Shown here: positions 1 to 12,334 of the stretch, piece by piece
Position numbering within the stretch: the first letter of the stretch is position 1
How the letters are laid out: each line of letters opens with the position of its first letter
Assembly: GCA_032622095.1 (NCBI GenBank)
Contig: CP136066.1
Span: 5,479,784-5,543,783 of the forward strand
From: Siphonodentalium dalli
Lineage: Eukaryota; Mollusca; Scaphopoda; Gadilida; Siphonodentaliidae
DNA: 64,000 nt
Reading direction: 5' to 3'
The notes under the pieces: generated by a model
Seen by the model: only the letters and a program-made list of their open reading frames with translations
What the model was told of the DNA's origin: nothing
Database searches by the model: none
Made by a program: the position numbers and the translations under genes

Positions 1-174
1 ATTAAAGTTGTTCGATCTATAAACGAAAATTATATCAAGAATGTAAGTGACCGGCTATCTAGAAATTTAACGCGGCCTATATAATAAGTATATTACACTG
101 AGACTGGACCACGATTGTCGTCTCTAAATAGTGTCATACACGAGAATTATATAAATAGTGCCATATGCGAAAAG

Positions 175-728
175 TCTATACGCTTCATGTATGTAAACAA
201 CACCATATGCGTTTTGTCTACAAACAGTGTCATATGCGTTATGTCTAAAACAGTGTCATGCGCTTCGTGACTGTAAAATGTAACATCATTAAACAGTGCA
301 ATACGCTATGTGTATGTAAATGTGGTATACGCGTCATGTTTGTAAACAGTGCCATACACGTCATGTCCGTAACAGTGCAATACGCTTCATGTCTATAAAC
401 AGTGGCACACGCGGCATGTATGTAGACAGTATCGTAGGCTTCATGTATGTAAACAGTGCCACACATGTCATGTCTGTAACAGTACCATACGCGCGTTATG
501 TCTATAAACAATGGCATACGCGCATGTATGTGGACAGTATCGTACGCTTCATGTATGTAAACAGTGGCATACATGTCATGTCTGTAACAGTATCATACGC
601 GCGTTATGTCTATATAAACAGTGGCATACGCGGCATGTATGTATACAGTATCGTACTCTCCGTGTATGTAAACAGTGCCATACGTGTCGTGTATGTAACA
701 GTACCATACGCGCGTTATGACTATAAAC
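175..728. repeat. ~28-bp minisatellite with ~110-bp higher-order unit
   Basis: Repeated units of about 28 bp around AACAGTGCCATACGCG and CATGTATGTAAACAG. Four variants follow each other in a cycle: the GCGCGTTATG variant recurs at about 491, 599 and 710, giving a higher-order period near 110 bp. Several frames stay open because of the repeat composition, so the ORFs here are not read as genes. Confidence 0.9.
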
Positions 729-1084
729 AGTGCATCATGGATGGCGATGAACATTTCATCTTCCACGTCCTCGTTATAATGTTCAACGAATATCTTATAA
801 GTTTATAATAAAATCGAATCATACCAAATTTCTCAGAACTTGACGCTAACATCAAACAATATTTCATTTTTAAGACGAAATCCGCATCACTTGAATCTGA
901 ATTACGCTCCGTATGAACCTAAATCGACTCACCAAGAGTACGCTTTTAATAATGTGTTTTCGTCGTAACGACTGTAGGTCAACTATGGGCTTATTTCAAA
1001 ATAAAATAAGTCAAATATGAATTACGTGAATATTTAGGTTCAAAATGAACCTATGTGTACGAAGATATGTTGGTTTATATGGAA

Positions 1085-1990
1085 CCGAGGGTTATCAGAA
1101 ATTAGCGTCCCTCGCCAGCCCAGTTTCGCTAACCCAATAACATCACTCGTTAGCCTAATATCGTCTCTCGATAGCCCGTGTATGTTCAATGACAATATTT
1201 TCCTTCGATAGCCCAAAAACGACCCTCGCTATCCCATGTATGTTGAATGACACTGACGTCCCTCGCTAGCCCATGCACGTGGAATGACACTAACGTCCCT
1301 CGCTAGCCCATGTATGTTGAATGACAATAACGTCATTCGCTAGTCCAATAACGTCCCTCGCTAGCCAAGGCGCATTGAATGACAATACAGTCCCACGCTG
1401 GCCAAATAATGCCCCTCCCTAGCCCATGTCTGTTGAATGACAATAACGCCCATCGCTATCCCATAGGTGTTGAATGACACTAACGTCCCTCGCTGGCCCA
1501 TGTATATATGTCGAATGACAATAACGTCCCTCGCTATCCCAACAACGTCCCTCGCTAACCAAATACCCCCTCGCTAGCCCAATAACGTCACTCGCTAGCC
1601 TAATATCGTCCATCGCTAGCCCATGCATGTTGAATTACAATAAGGACTCTCACTACCCCATGTACGTTGAACGACAAAAACGTCCTTTGCTACCCCGTGC
1701 ATGTTGGGTGAGAGTGACGTCTCTCACTACCCCATGTATGCCGGGTGATACTACCCCATGCATATTGTGTGATAATAAAGTCCCTCATTAGCCCATGTAT
1801 GTTGAATGACAATAACGTCCCTCGCTAGCCCTTGCATGTTGAATGACAATAACGTCCCTCACAAGCCCATGCATGTTGGATGACAAAACGTCCCTCGCTA
1901 GCCCAATGACGTCATTCGCTAGCTCATGCATGTTGAATGACAATAACGTCCCTCGCTAGACCAATAACGTCAGTCGTTATCCCATGCATG
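1085..1990. repeat. ~37-bp minisatellite
   Basis: Degenerate tandem repeat with core CGTCCCTCGCTAGCCCATG followed by TGTTGAATGACAATAA. Units are about 37 bp, with shorter ~20-bp units where the second half is skipped. The intact counterpart lies at 47,045-47,925. Confidence 0.9.
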
Positions 1991-2505
1991 TTGCATATTA
2001 ACTGCTATATCATCTATTTTTCTGTGTATGCTTTTATATCAAGTGTAGATTGTTACATTAGTTTGAATGTTTGTTTTATTTCCTTTATTTGTATATGAAT
2101 TGTCATACCTAATTGTATTTTTGATCTTGTATTAAACATATCTCTACTGATTTTAACTCATTTGCTAGAGCTCCAGTTGACTGGTCTCCCTGACTCATAA
2201 TTATTTTACACCCGGAATCTATACAAGGAAAATATATCTTTAAATCGTTAAACATCTCACTACAGATTGTGATAAGAACTGATAATTGGACGATGTTCGC
2301 GTGAAACAATGAACACATCATATAGAGGCAAACAGTGTCATGTTACTACGATTTACGATTTTTTTAGTTTGAACAAGGAACCAACCAAGTCAACGACATT
2401 TATTAAGTGCGCGCTCAAATAAATATATATCATGCGCTGCAGAGTCACCAGAGTCGACGCACGATAGCTAGGTATCAATGTTCATTAAGGAAGCAATTTC
2501 GTCAG

Positions 2506-2630
2506 CTTTGAGATGGAAACCTATTATTATACTGTGCTTTGAGATGGAAACCTATTATTATACTGTGCTTTGAGATGGAAACCTATTATTATACTGTGCT
2601 TTGAGATGGAAACCTATTATTATACTGTGC
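2506..2630. repeat. 31-bp minisatellite, four units
   Basis: Four essentially perfect copies of a 31-bp unit starting CTTTGAGATGGAAACC. The second copy of the duplication has three units at about 48,434-48,527, so the array changed length after the duplication. Confidence 0.95.
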
Positions 2631-4254
2631 TTTTACTCCCGTGAAGTAGCACCTTACAGAGCAATCTTAACGTTTTGCGATTCTGAGCTCTAGTGCATCC
2701 ACCCATTTGATAAAGCTATAATGTAATATAAATAATGTAGAACCGTAGGTCCGATTTGTGGAAGCCTGACCCTTTTGCGATACTGAGCTATAGCACATCC
2801 ACTAATTTCATATAGCTATAACACCTCCACCCATTTGATAAAGCTATAATGCCTCCATCCATTTGATATAGCTATAATGTATACACACTCTGGTCCAATT
2901 CGTCGTCGCACCAAACACATATGTGATCTCTAAATCATGAATCTATTGCTACACTCATGCAGACATTGAACGACGCACCAAACGAATGTGACCTTTAGAT
3001 CATGACATTATTGTCATTCAACGCCATGTTTAGCGTCGAAATTTAAATGGACGACTTACCTTGCTGTCACATTAGCAACCGTTGTTGTAGGCCCAGCACC
3101 GCTTGGATTAGCTGCTAAAGTCTGAATGAAGCGTGGCCGAATTATTTCAAGCCGGTTATCATAGGAATACGGCGAATTGTATGTATTTTCAATTGTCGAT
3201 ATTATGTTAAAGGTACTTTCACACAAGTTTACGCGATACATTTTAAGTTAACATGATACAGTTAAGTTTGCGTTGTACATGTATATATAAGTGTACATGA
3301 TATATTGTACATGCATTTCGTCATAGAAAACATATGGTGTCAGCATACGATCACCAACAAGCGCATACATGTATCGTTAAAAGATAATGACAAGAAACAA
3401 CATCATGTATTTAGTTACACATGTAACGGTGCTACTATTAGTTGCCATCAAATACATGTACGATTGATTCTTACGAGATAAATGTATGATATTTACAATT
3501 AAATTTCGATAGTACTTAATTATCACGATACATTACAATTCAGGAAAGTTAGTTAGGGAACTCCTTCAGTTCGCTGTAAATTAAACACATGTAAAAGTAA
3601 AAAGACACCAGGCTCTCCCAATTATCATACAACAATGTCAATCTCACTCGAGACATTCACTTGTAACAGTTATCCATTGTACAACATTCAAATGATACTC
3701 TCACATCAATGTCATCTCCTTGCCAACGTCCAAAACCTTTTTGGAAAATAAATTCGCCCAAAAAGAGATTTTATTGCCTCCTCGTGGAAGCGTCATGAAT
3801 GTACATAATGTATACATGTTTACATATATGCATTTATAACATGTTTCAATAATTTAATAAAATTAACTGTCACACACGTATGGTCGACTGAGATCGTAAT
3901 ATGTCTATGGTTAGGCACAACAGATTAAGAACAACTATGCGTGAAAGTGTGAAAATCCATGTTAGACGTGCGCAGCTCTAGGTGTTAATGAGATTCAATA
4001 TACCGTGTCAAATATAATGGGTACATGCGGTGACAACATTGTGAGCGAACAGCTGCCCGTTCGATAGTCTAACACATTCCGATACCCAATAAACCCACAT
4101 ACGATTCCCAGATTCTTAACACACACCGTATACATAACGAAACATTTATTTGTTTACAACATGTGTTCAACTTTGGTAAATCAGTTCGAACAACCACGAA
4201 GAGATACCCGTTCGATAGTCTAAAACATTCCGATATCCTTCGTATTATTATCGC

Positions 4255-4286
4255 TATAAAAGGGCTTTCTCCTCACAATGACGTCT
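4255..4286 (+). promoter_or_regulatory. TATA box and degenerate CRE upstream of PAN exon, copy 1
   Basis: TATAAAAGG at 4,255-4,263 lies about 350 bases upstream of the PAN-exon ATG. A CRE-like TGACGTCT follows at 4,279-4,286, about where transcription would start. In copy 2 the same position has the exact palindrome TGACGTCA. The use of this promoter is inferred; an upstream non-coding exon is also possible. Confidence 0.5.
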
Positions 4287-4611
4287 TCGCCCACGCCTCA
4301 CAATAAAACATTCCAAGCGACTAGCTTCTGATTGGTTCCGTCTGGATCCGTATCGGCATATAACGTGTTTGTTATAATACGTGTTGTGACGACCAATGAC
4401 ACTCTGGGTTCGAGTCCATAAGGACGAGGACTTGTCAGCCGCGTGTTTTAATGTACTAAGCTTTCATCGATATTTAGTAAACCTTGATCGGTGTTCAGGA
4501 AACGTTGATGGATGATCAGTGCTCCCGCTTTACAATGAATCCAAACGTTTGATGATGTAGCATTAATTCTTGAAGATTCAGTTTCTGAACAATTATCGGT
4601 GACCAGCCACA

Positions 4612-4900
4612 ATGAATGAATTGAAAGTTTTGAAGATAATCTGCCTGGCTGCATTAGTGCTCGAGACCGTTATGTTCGTGACAGCCGTCACAAAGACATA
4701 CGAGAATTCCGATGTTGTAAAATGGATATCTGCCTTAACAGCAGGTACGGAGATAACCTATCCGAGCCACAGTATTGTTGAATGTGGCGCCATCTGTGAA
4801 CATAACTCAGACTGTGCCTCGTTCTCGTACAGAAACGGCGCCTGTCGCACTTCATCTGGTCTAGTTCAGAAAGAGGAAGGGGATGTCTATGTCGACACAG
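4612..4900 (+). CDS. First coding exon: signal peptide plus PAN/apple module (copy 1)
   Basis: Starts at ATG 4,612 and reads 96 codons plus one base to a consensus splice donor, CACAG|GTGAG, with GT at 4,901. Residues ~10-26 form a hydrophobic secretory signal core. Residues 58-78 carry the PAN/apple spacing C58, C62, C68, F71, C78, within a module that starts near residue 45. Such modules bind proteins or sugars in secreted proteins. The exon ends in phase 1. The lectin exon at 25,884 begins in phase 1, so splicing to it is possible and would give a secreted PAN-CTLD lectin; this is inference from phase and strand. Reading past the donor meets a stop at 4,975, which I take as intron. Compared with the second copy the exon has no indel but five of six substitutions change the residue. 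Confidence 0.75.
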
Positions 4901-5269
4901 GTGAGATATTAATTAAGGAGAACAAGATCAGAAAACAGGGACGTGGCTACATGGTCTCTCTTTTGTGTCCACCTTGAACTTTCCATGACATTCCAATTGC
5001 ACTCCATTCCCTCAAACGGATCAAATTCTTAAGTTCGCGAAACTACATTCTCACCAAAGTCTGCAATCGTCGCCCGCGTCGAATATGTCCGATCTCAGAC
5101 TAGTCCATTCACATGCAATCACCATATTGCCTACGGAATACTTGTTATTTGAATATCCCGAGGGTTGCCGGAGTCGAACGAAGTACTTTTAGTCCCGAAT
5201 ACTGGGAACTCCCAATTCGCGCTGTTTGTATGTATCGACTCGTATAACATTTGTTTATGACAGATATAG

Positions 5270-5381
5270 ACAATAGTTAACTGTCATCAGCGACGAACGA
5301 AGTTTCTCCTCGAGTGAGATGCGGAGGATTATTTGTCACGAGGAGAAACTTCGTTCGTCGCTGATGACAGTTAACTATTGT
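5270..5381. repeat. Perfect 43-bp hairpin
   Basis: Left arm 5,270-5,312 and right arm 5,339-5,381 are exact reverse complements, with a 26-nt loop containing GCGGAG. It lies at the edge of the private insertion in copy 1. Confidence 0.95.
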
Positions 5382-5602
5382 GTTTATTATATTTTCCACA
5401 ACAATTTGTCACGGCACAACTCTAATAAAATGCGCTGATGAGATGTTTCCGATTAAAAACATTGACCTAAATATTTCCGTTAAAATTACGCGCAATGATA
5501 ATATAACAACCAAAATAAGGTAACTAGATAACGTCATTCATTCATGATCTTTTACTATTGCCGCGCGCGCAATAGCATTTTACCCCATACAAGGAAAGTG
5601 AC

Positions 5603-5674
5603 GTCATTTCATTGACTGATTTCTACGTCATTTCATTGACTGATTTCTACGTCATTTCATTGAATGATTTCTAC
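5603..5674. repeat. 24-bp unit repeated three times
   Basis: Three copies of GTCATTTCATTGACTGATTT plus CTAC; the third has one substitution. It lies inside the insertion private to copy 1. Confidence 0.9.
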
Positions 5675-7436
5675 GTGTTGCCACCAACTTCAAAGGGGAT
5701 TGTTTCCGACTGATTTTTCAAACAAACAACAAACTTTATTGATTAAATTAGTAACTGTTTAGAATGGCATTGGTGTCGATAAGCCTTCGGAGTTCTATGA
5801 GATTTCACTGCTCACTGTCATTTGGAATCTGTACTCGAATATCCGCGGAAATTTAGTTGAACTGCTTGGAGATTACGTAACTCGGAACTAGTTCGCGACT
5901 CGCGATGAGGTTGGGATAAATAGTCCGTCATCGCTGGGAGTAGGATAAACCTCTGGGAGTAGGATAACACCGTGGCACTTCCGGGAGTGGGGATACGGTT
6001 ATTATTTTGGCAGAAAAAGTTACTGAAAATATAATAAAATCGCATATGATTATTTGTTGTGAATATGTTTCATTTGCGAAATTATTACAACACTAGTACT
6101 ACAACTCAGTGTTTCAATAGGAGCAAAACACGACATCGTTTATAGTATCAATGACATTACTGGTATTGGCATAGAAGTCGTAATTACAAAATATGTTACA
6201 TGCTTTTATATACATTGCTCATCACTTTGCATTTTCTTTCAACTTATGTTCACATATGACCTCAGTATTTGAAGCTGCATTTTCATAGCAACAATTTGTG
6301 TTCAAAACTTTAAATGTAGTTGTCTGTAACGCAATATGTGAATACAAACGTAATTATTGTTAGTCCACCCACATACCATTGAAAATGAGTGCTCAGTGTT
6401 ATATGAATATTCAGAAGGTCAAGGGCATTTTCCAATAGCCTACCACTGTGGGTTTCAGTTCGTACATTCGGCGGAAAGTAGCGAGAAATCCGATTGTCTA
6501 TTTTGGTGTGAAATTTCCATATGTTGACAATTATAACCACATCTATCTAGCAAAAGATCTTGAATTTCACATTTCGTCACCTTCAACGCATTTAAAATCT
6601 GAATAGTCAATACAATAATACAACATCAATACATTGTATATACATATTGTATATACATACACTGTTAGAAAAATGCCCGTCGTTTTAACGGTGTCATACC
6701 GCACAACGTCGCTACCAACCTTGGTCCGTTAAATATACGGTCAGGCTGTAGCATGTTCCACGGTAACTGACAGACTGTAACCAGTAACTGTCAGACCGTT
6801 GTATTTTGTTTATGGTTCAACGCCGTTTAATTAATATCAAGACTGTAACTAATGACGGTCAAACAACTCAGACGAATAGTATTTTTCACGGGTCAACACC
6901 AGTTTTTTGCTCTTAATTTGCTAATTTACCGTAGACTTAGCCAGTGGTGACAATATGATTTACAGGTAGGCATTACGATTCATATGTTTTGGAATGGTCG
7001 AAATTGTTTTGTGTTTAGTGAGTTTATTTGAGATATGTTTGTCCAGGTATTTTTTAATCGTCACACTACCTTCGCTTTGCTATTTTGGATACCTGTTTAT
7101 AAATTATATAATTTATAACCTTATTTTTTGGATTTTATGTCCAATAACCGTGAACATATATTCACACACAGAGGATAAATGAGTCAGAATATTTCACAAG
7201 AGCTTTGATGTCAATGTCAACCGCTAGTGATAACGGGATAATATCATCAACAACAGTCGCTGATGATGAGTCAGTCACAATGGAACGAATCGATCTGTCT
7301 GACACACTGATAAAGAAAATGCCGTGATTATCATAGTTCTTTTCGATCGCATTTGTTTTAGGGTAGGGGTAATTGAAAAAGTGCATTTAAATAGTGAGGA
7401 CATGTTACAATTATTAACCAAACTAAAATAACCAAC

Positions 7437-7730
7437 ATCTCCTCGCGCAAATACGCAGATAATTGACCTATTATGTGAAATAGGTACATAATGTGATTAT
7501 TTTATTCTGAAATAATCAGATCATGGACGCATACCCGCTTTTTCGTTTTAATGACGCAAAATCTGAGCAGAGTCGCCTCATTATGGGTCGATACTGTGAC
7601 TAACACGCTTCCATTTTCAGCACATTATCGACTCAAAATGAGGCGATTCTAAACATATTATCAGCCTAAAACAAGTTATATTATAAGAAGGCAATGTGCG
7701 GGTTTTAAAGAGAACAGGCTGAAATAACAT
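7437..7730. repeat. Palindromic MITE-like repeat
   Basis: Member of a dispersed family also at 14,455-14,570, 16,480-16,850 and 52,618-52,990. The shared left part reads CTCGCGCAAATACGCAGATA, then GTACATAATG. The centre is an inverted repeat around TCGCCTCATTATG and CATAATGAGGCGA-like sequence (7,570-7,655). The right part is AAGTTATATTATAAG. No ORF of its own. Confidence 0.65.
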
Positions 7731-8217
7731 GAATTACTGTATACACTAGAGTGTATTAAATTCCATGTTCCACAATGCTCATGGACGAGAGGGTCCCATG
7801 ACCATATCTTTATTAATCCATTGTTACAACCGTTCTACAATTGTCGGTAAAGCACAACAATTCCCAAAGGCTAGCAAAGAAATAGTTCTGCTCACGGAAT
7901 GTGTGTCATGGTCAGCACACGTTCAATTGTGCGGTATACATGCGTGCGATGAAATATTTTAACGCTGAAAATAAAAACAATAAACAAATTTCCCTAGACA
8001 TGCATTACGTTCATCATTGAATAGATAGCAATTTCTGGGACAACATAATATTAGCTCCGTTAGTTTATTACTGATTCTCTTAATCCCGTAAATGGTACAT
8101 GTATCTATTATATTACCATTCTTCTTAGTCGCCGTAACCTCCCCAAAATTCAACGATAGTCTGACAACAGTTTCTGCACTTGCCAACATAACGGTACACC
8201 AGTGAAACTCATCGGCC

Positions 8218-9917
8218 GGATTCGTCATCTCTGGCTTAAACCTCCGAGTTTAAACCTGATTTAAACCTACATTGGCGGTCCAGCCAAACCGGGTCTAATG
8301 GGGGCGTTTTTGTCGTTCAGTTACCAACTAATTGACAACTCGATTTGGTGATATGAGCATACAGTCAAACTACCCTCTTACCTATCGGACCAAAAGATAA
8401 GCCGACATAATTGTTATTGACATGTCATAAATCATCGCGAACGCGTGCACGATTTATTCATTGAGAAATGAGTATCGCCATGGACCAATAATCCGATTTA
8501 TGTGTGTGTTTAAATCAAACTAACAAAGGGCATGTCTCTCAACACGAGCTTCACGCGCTGTTTCTCACTTTGCTTGTGCATGATTTTCTGCAAGATGCTT
8601 TACCCGCAAAGACAAAATGTGGTCTATTTACATGTATATTTGTATATACTAAAAGGTATAGGAACTGTATATCAAACAATATTTAACATTTATATTAATA
8701 TTTGTTTGTTTTAAATTTAACTAAATTAAAACAAAAATTAAAATGTTCAAATGATCAAAATTTGCGCAAATGTGACGCAGGCTCCAGTCGCACGAAGGGG
8801 CCGCAGGCCCCTCTGACGCTGAATAAAGGCTCCACAATCGAGTCAATCCTGGACCAAGAGGTCAGTCAAGTAAAAGCAATTTGCTTATGAGTACACACCA
8901 GAAGCGGCATCTTAACTGAAGTGGGCAACTATACAGAGGCACCGCTTTTAATAAAGAAATATATTACATGCGTTGCTTTTCTTCAATGTAATAAATTTTC
9001 CGTCATGCAGAAAATCAAAAAGTTCCCAGGTTTTGAACTAGTGGACTATTATGGGAATTTATGGGCGGAGCCAGAGTAGAGCTTTGTGGCATGATCTACT
9101 TCAAAATAAGTTATAAATTTTTTGACTCATATAGCAATATAAGTTTAGGATTGCAAACTATGTGTATAGCATATCTGGTCATGCAGTAGCATCGTGTTGG
9201 TGTCAAAATTAAAACGTTGAGCCATTCAAATGAATTCGTAGAAAACACCAGTATTTGTGATTGCCACAAGCCAAAACAAAATATACACAAGATAGTTGTA
9301 AAAATCATACTGAAGGAATATGTCCATATCTGAGCAAAGCTTTCGTGAGAATGAATCAACTGTGACATGATAACACCAGTCGGCAGCCGCCACTTAGACA
9401 CGCCCTCGCTCGAGATAATTTACAGCTCCACCCTTTGATTGATAGTTTGACAATTCTAAACCGCGATGAAGAAAAGACGGATTCGTCATCTCAAGTTTAG
9501 CCTCGGTAAAGCTAGTTTACCTGGACCGTCGAATTAGATGGTTTAGTTGCCGGTTTAAGCTTATAAAACGCAAACAAAATATCGAAATTGACAAAAACGT
9601 ATTCCCACACGCTTTATAGGTGTTAGTGCTTCTCGCTTATAAATTTCCAATCAAAATATGGTCGCTGTCGTAATTATTGATTTTCGCAATCAATAAAACG
9701 AGGCGATCCGCATTAGGAAAGTACGATTAATTATCTCGATGATACAGAAACACTACTGCTAAACCACGGGTCTGGCTGGACCAGGTTTAAACCAGAGATG
9801 ACGAATGCGTCACTTAGACCTGCGGTCGCGGGTTTAAACCACGGATTTTGCTGACTCACGGCGGTTTAAACCTAGAGATTTACGTAGACCAGGTTTAAAC
9901 CTGAGATGACGAATCGG
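8218..9917. mobile_element. TIR-like element with GATTCGTCATCTC ends and an inner copy
   Basis: The left end GGATTCGTCATCTC at 8,218 is matched by the inverted GAGATGACGAATC at about 9,904-9,916. A second inverted pair at 9,479 and about 9,804 delimits an inner element of ~326 bp. Several TTTAAACC motifs sit just inside each end. No transposase was recognised, so this is a non-autonomous or nested element. Copy 2 has the same arrangement at 53,473-55,121. Confidence 0.55.
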
Positions 9918-12334
9918 GCCATCATGGTGCTACGATTGGTACAGGGCGATTGTGACAAAACGCAGCCCGAATTAAGTTCCACGTTAATATTTTAGCGATT
10001 AATGAGTTTACATGAGTTGCTTGTCTGGATTTTGACTCGAATACCAGATAATCGCACTTCACCTCGCGCATGTAAACGACAAACGTCGACTTCCAGTTAC
10101 TTTCATTGTGTGCAGCCAGTTGGTCAGAGCATGCGACTAGTTTTCGGGAACACCTCCACGTCATGTTCGCCGGTCTAGATTCTTATTGATACAAATTTAA
10201 ATGTATTTGTTTAGACTGAACTCCTAGCTCAATTTAACAAAACAGTTTTTAAATTACAATTAAATTAAATTAACAATTTAATCTTAAATCAAAATGTAGA
10301 AAAAACTAACGCTTTCGGGAGACTTTATGCGGCCTCTGTGTCCACTAAGCGCACATCTTGACCTTAGACATAGCCTTTATTCAGCAACGGCCTATGTTTG
10401 CGCTTTTCATATATATTTAATTCAAAAATGTTAACCTTTAACATTTTTGATTGAAAAACTGAATTTAAATTAAATTTTGTTTTAAATTAATTTTATTTTA
10501 GATTCATTAACCCTTTCACAACCAGTCCCGGCACACGAGTGGGCCCTATACACTCAGCTCCCGCAATGTTTCGATCACACTATAAACACTTACAGTACAT
10601 ATATATTTTTTATCAAAAATGTGACAAGTAATAATAATTATTAATGATGTTTTGACAAGAAAACTAGGTGCAACTGCTGGATAAATAGAAAATCGCCGAA
10701 AATTCTGCGTAGAAAACCGTGTTTTCATGCCGTAACCACGCCCCATATGAACCTGCTAAATCGGTAACATTCCTGGCAGAATTGGTGATTAATTTAGAAT
10801 CTGAACCATATAAGTAATTGTTATCCATCCCTTAACTAACATTATTTCTGTTTGGGCAAAAGCCGCCACGTGATAATCCGGGAAAAAGTCATATTGGACT
10901 CCCGAATGTCATATTGGACTCCCAAGTGTGCAATATGACTTTTTGTCGGGACTATGTGACGTCACGAATCAACTCTATTGCGAAATGAATCGGTGAAATT
11001 GTGATGCGCGCGCAACACTCGTGGATTTAGCAGACGTTTCACTTCTGCATTGAGTTTTTTTTTTCACTTCCGTGTTTACTGTTCCAAATAATGTTTATCA
11101 TGAACAAATACAGGCTATTATAGCGAATTAAGTGCCGACAGATACCAAAAATAACCACAAAAGTTTTATTCCCAAAATTTGGATAAACATACAGATGGAT
11201 AAATAAAAATGTCATTATGCAACGGTGTTTATATAAATATGAGAATGTTGCACATCGACTGATTTGTGTTGGCCTCTTGACAGCCGATTACGACAATAAT
11301 GCTTTAGTCCAACCGATCCTTTGTGCGACATTCATGCTCCCCAAAATTCAAAACTGAAGGGTCGTATTACTTAAAAATTGGCGACTTCACAAAATCAGAT
11401 ATAGCCTATATACGACCCAAAGCGTCCGGCTTTCTTTCGTTATTAAGTAAGGAATATATTATCTGCACTGTTTTTGCAACTTTATAATCGTATATAGTTA
11501 TCTGTCACAACAGCAGAAATGTCCATGGTTTTGTACTAGTGGAGTATGATCTTTACGGGCGTTGCTGAAGTAGAGTGTCGTGGCATGATCTAGTGGGTGA
11601 GGCACCATGTCGTTTGATCGCACCGAAGCTTGTGTTTTTCTTAGATAGAAGCCAAGGTCAAATTCAGACTTTAATTCCGGAAACTCAAATCGACAAGATA
11701 AAATAAAAAAGTAGGAATACCCTTAAACTGGGACGAACTGACAGGGATACGCTGAAAGTTGTAGTCTGAGTCCGAGTCTGAGAAAGTTGTATTTTTAGAG
11801 TTTAAATTTCGTTTGTTGTCGTTAATTATATACCAACAATGTCGAGCGTGATCACGGATAGATCAACATTCAGTCGCAGACCAAACAACGTTGGGTATTA
11901 ACGGCAGAAAGACCAGTGTAATTTGACTAAGAAACGTAAGTAACTAGTAACTGTGTGACTAATATCACAGTTAGCCACCATATTTCTAACATAGTCAGAA
12001 TTAATAACTGTATCTCATGACTAAGCATTCCTAGTCACTTTGACTACGGTTTTGCCAGCCCACTAATCGAACTTTTGTTAAAACTGGCGCCATGATGTTT
12101 ACAACATATCGGTTTAGCGCTCAATAATCGTCGCCACTCAAGATTTCGGTATTAAATGAATCGCCGTGAATCACTCTCCAAAAAGTCGCTGCGGTGTTGA
12201 GTGTGTTTATCACACACCATTTACATGCTAGTCAGGGAGCCGAAATGATTAAATGTTATTTTCGCTAAATATGTCGGGTAGAGCTTAACAATTATCCTTA
12301 TTATATGGAGATGGTAATACGGGGTCAACACATC

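Larger units (their letters stand above)
5260..6043. mobile_element. Insertion private to copy 1, hairpin at its left edge
   Basis: About 780 bp absent from the matching place in copy 2 (near 51,190-51,201). It begins within ~10 bp of a perfect 43-bp inverted repeat and contains a 24-bp triplication at 5,603-5,674. No coding sequence was recognised. It could be a non-autonomous transposon or a sequence deleted from copy 2; no clear target-site duplication was seen. Confidence 0.6.
6044..12300. other. Non-coding part of duplication copy 1
   Basis: Apart from the repeats listed separately, this stretch shows no coding sequence that I can support. Open frames are short, start and stop at random points, and are mostly broken or altered in copy 2. 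It is AT-rich, with local inverted repeats. Confidence 0.6.

Noticed and set aside
245-808. Several open frames on both strands in the first minisatellite, and likewise at 46,034-46,819
   Set aside because: They follow from a repeat whose unit lacks stops in several frames; the repeated MYVNSAIRVMYV-type products are composition artefacts.
3056-3241. Minus-strand 61-residue frame ending at a perfect donor (AAG|GTAAGT), also at 48,954-49,139
   Set aside because: Intact in both copies, but all three differences change residues, no acceptor or partner exon was found, and no domain is recognisable. An exon is possible but not supported.
4400-4425. tRNA B-box-like GGGTTCGAGTCC
   Set aside because: No A box or cloverleaf could be built around it, and the copy-2 version is interrupted by 18 extra bases. 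At most a tRNA-derived relic.
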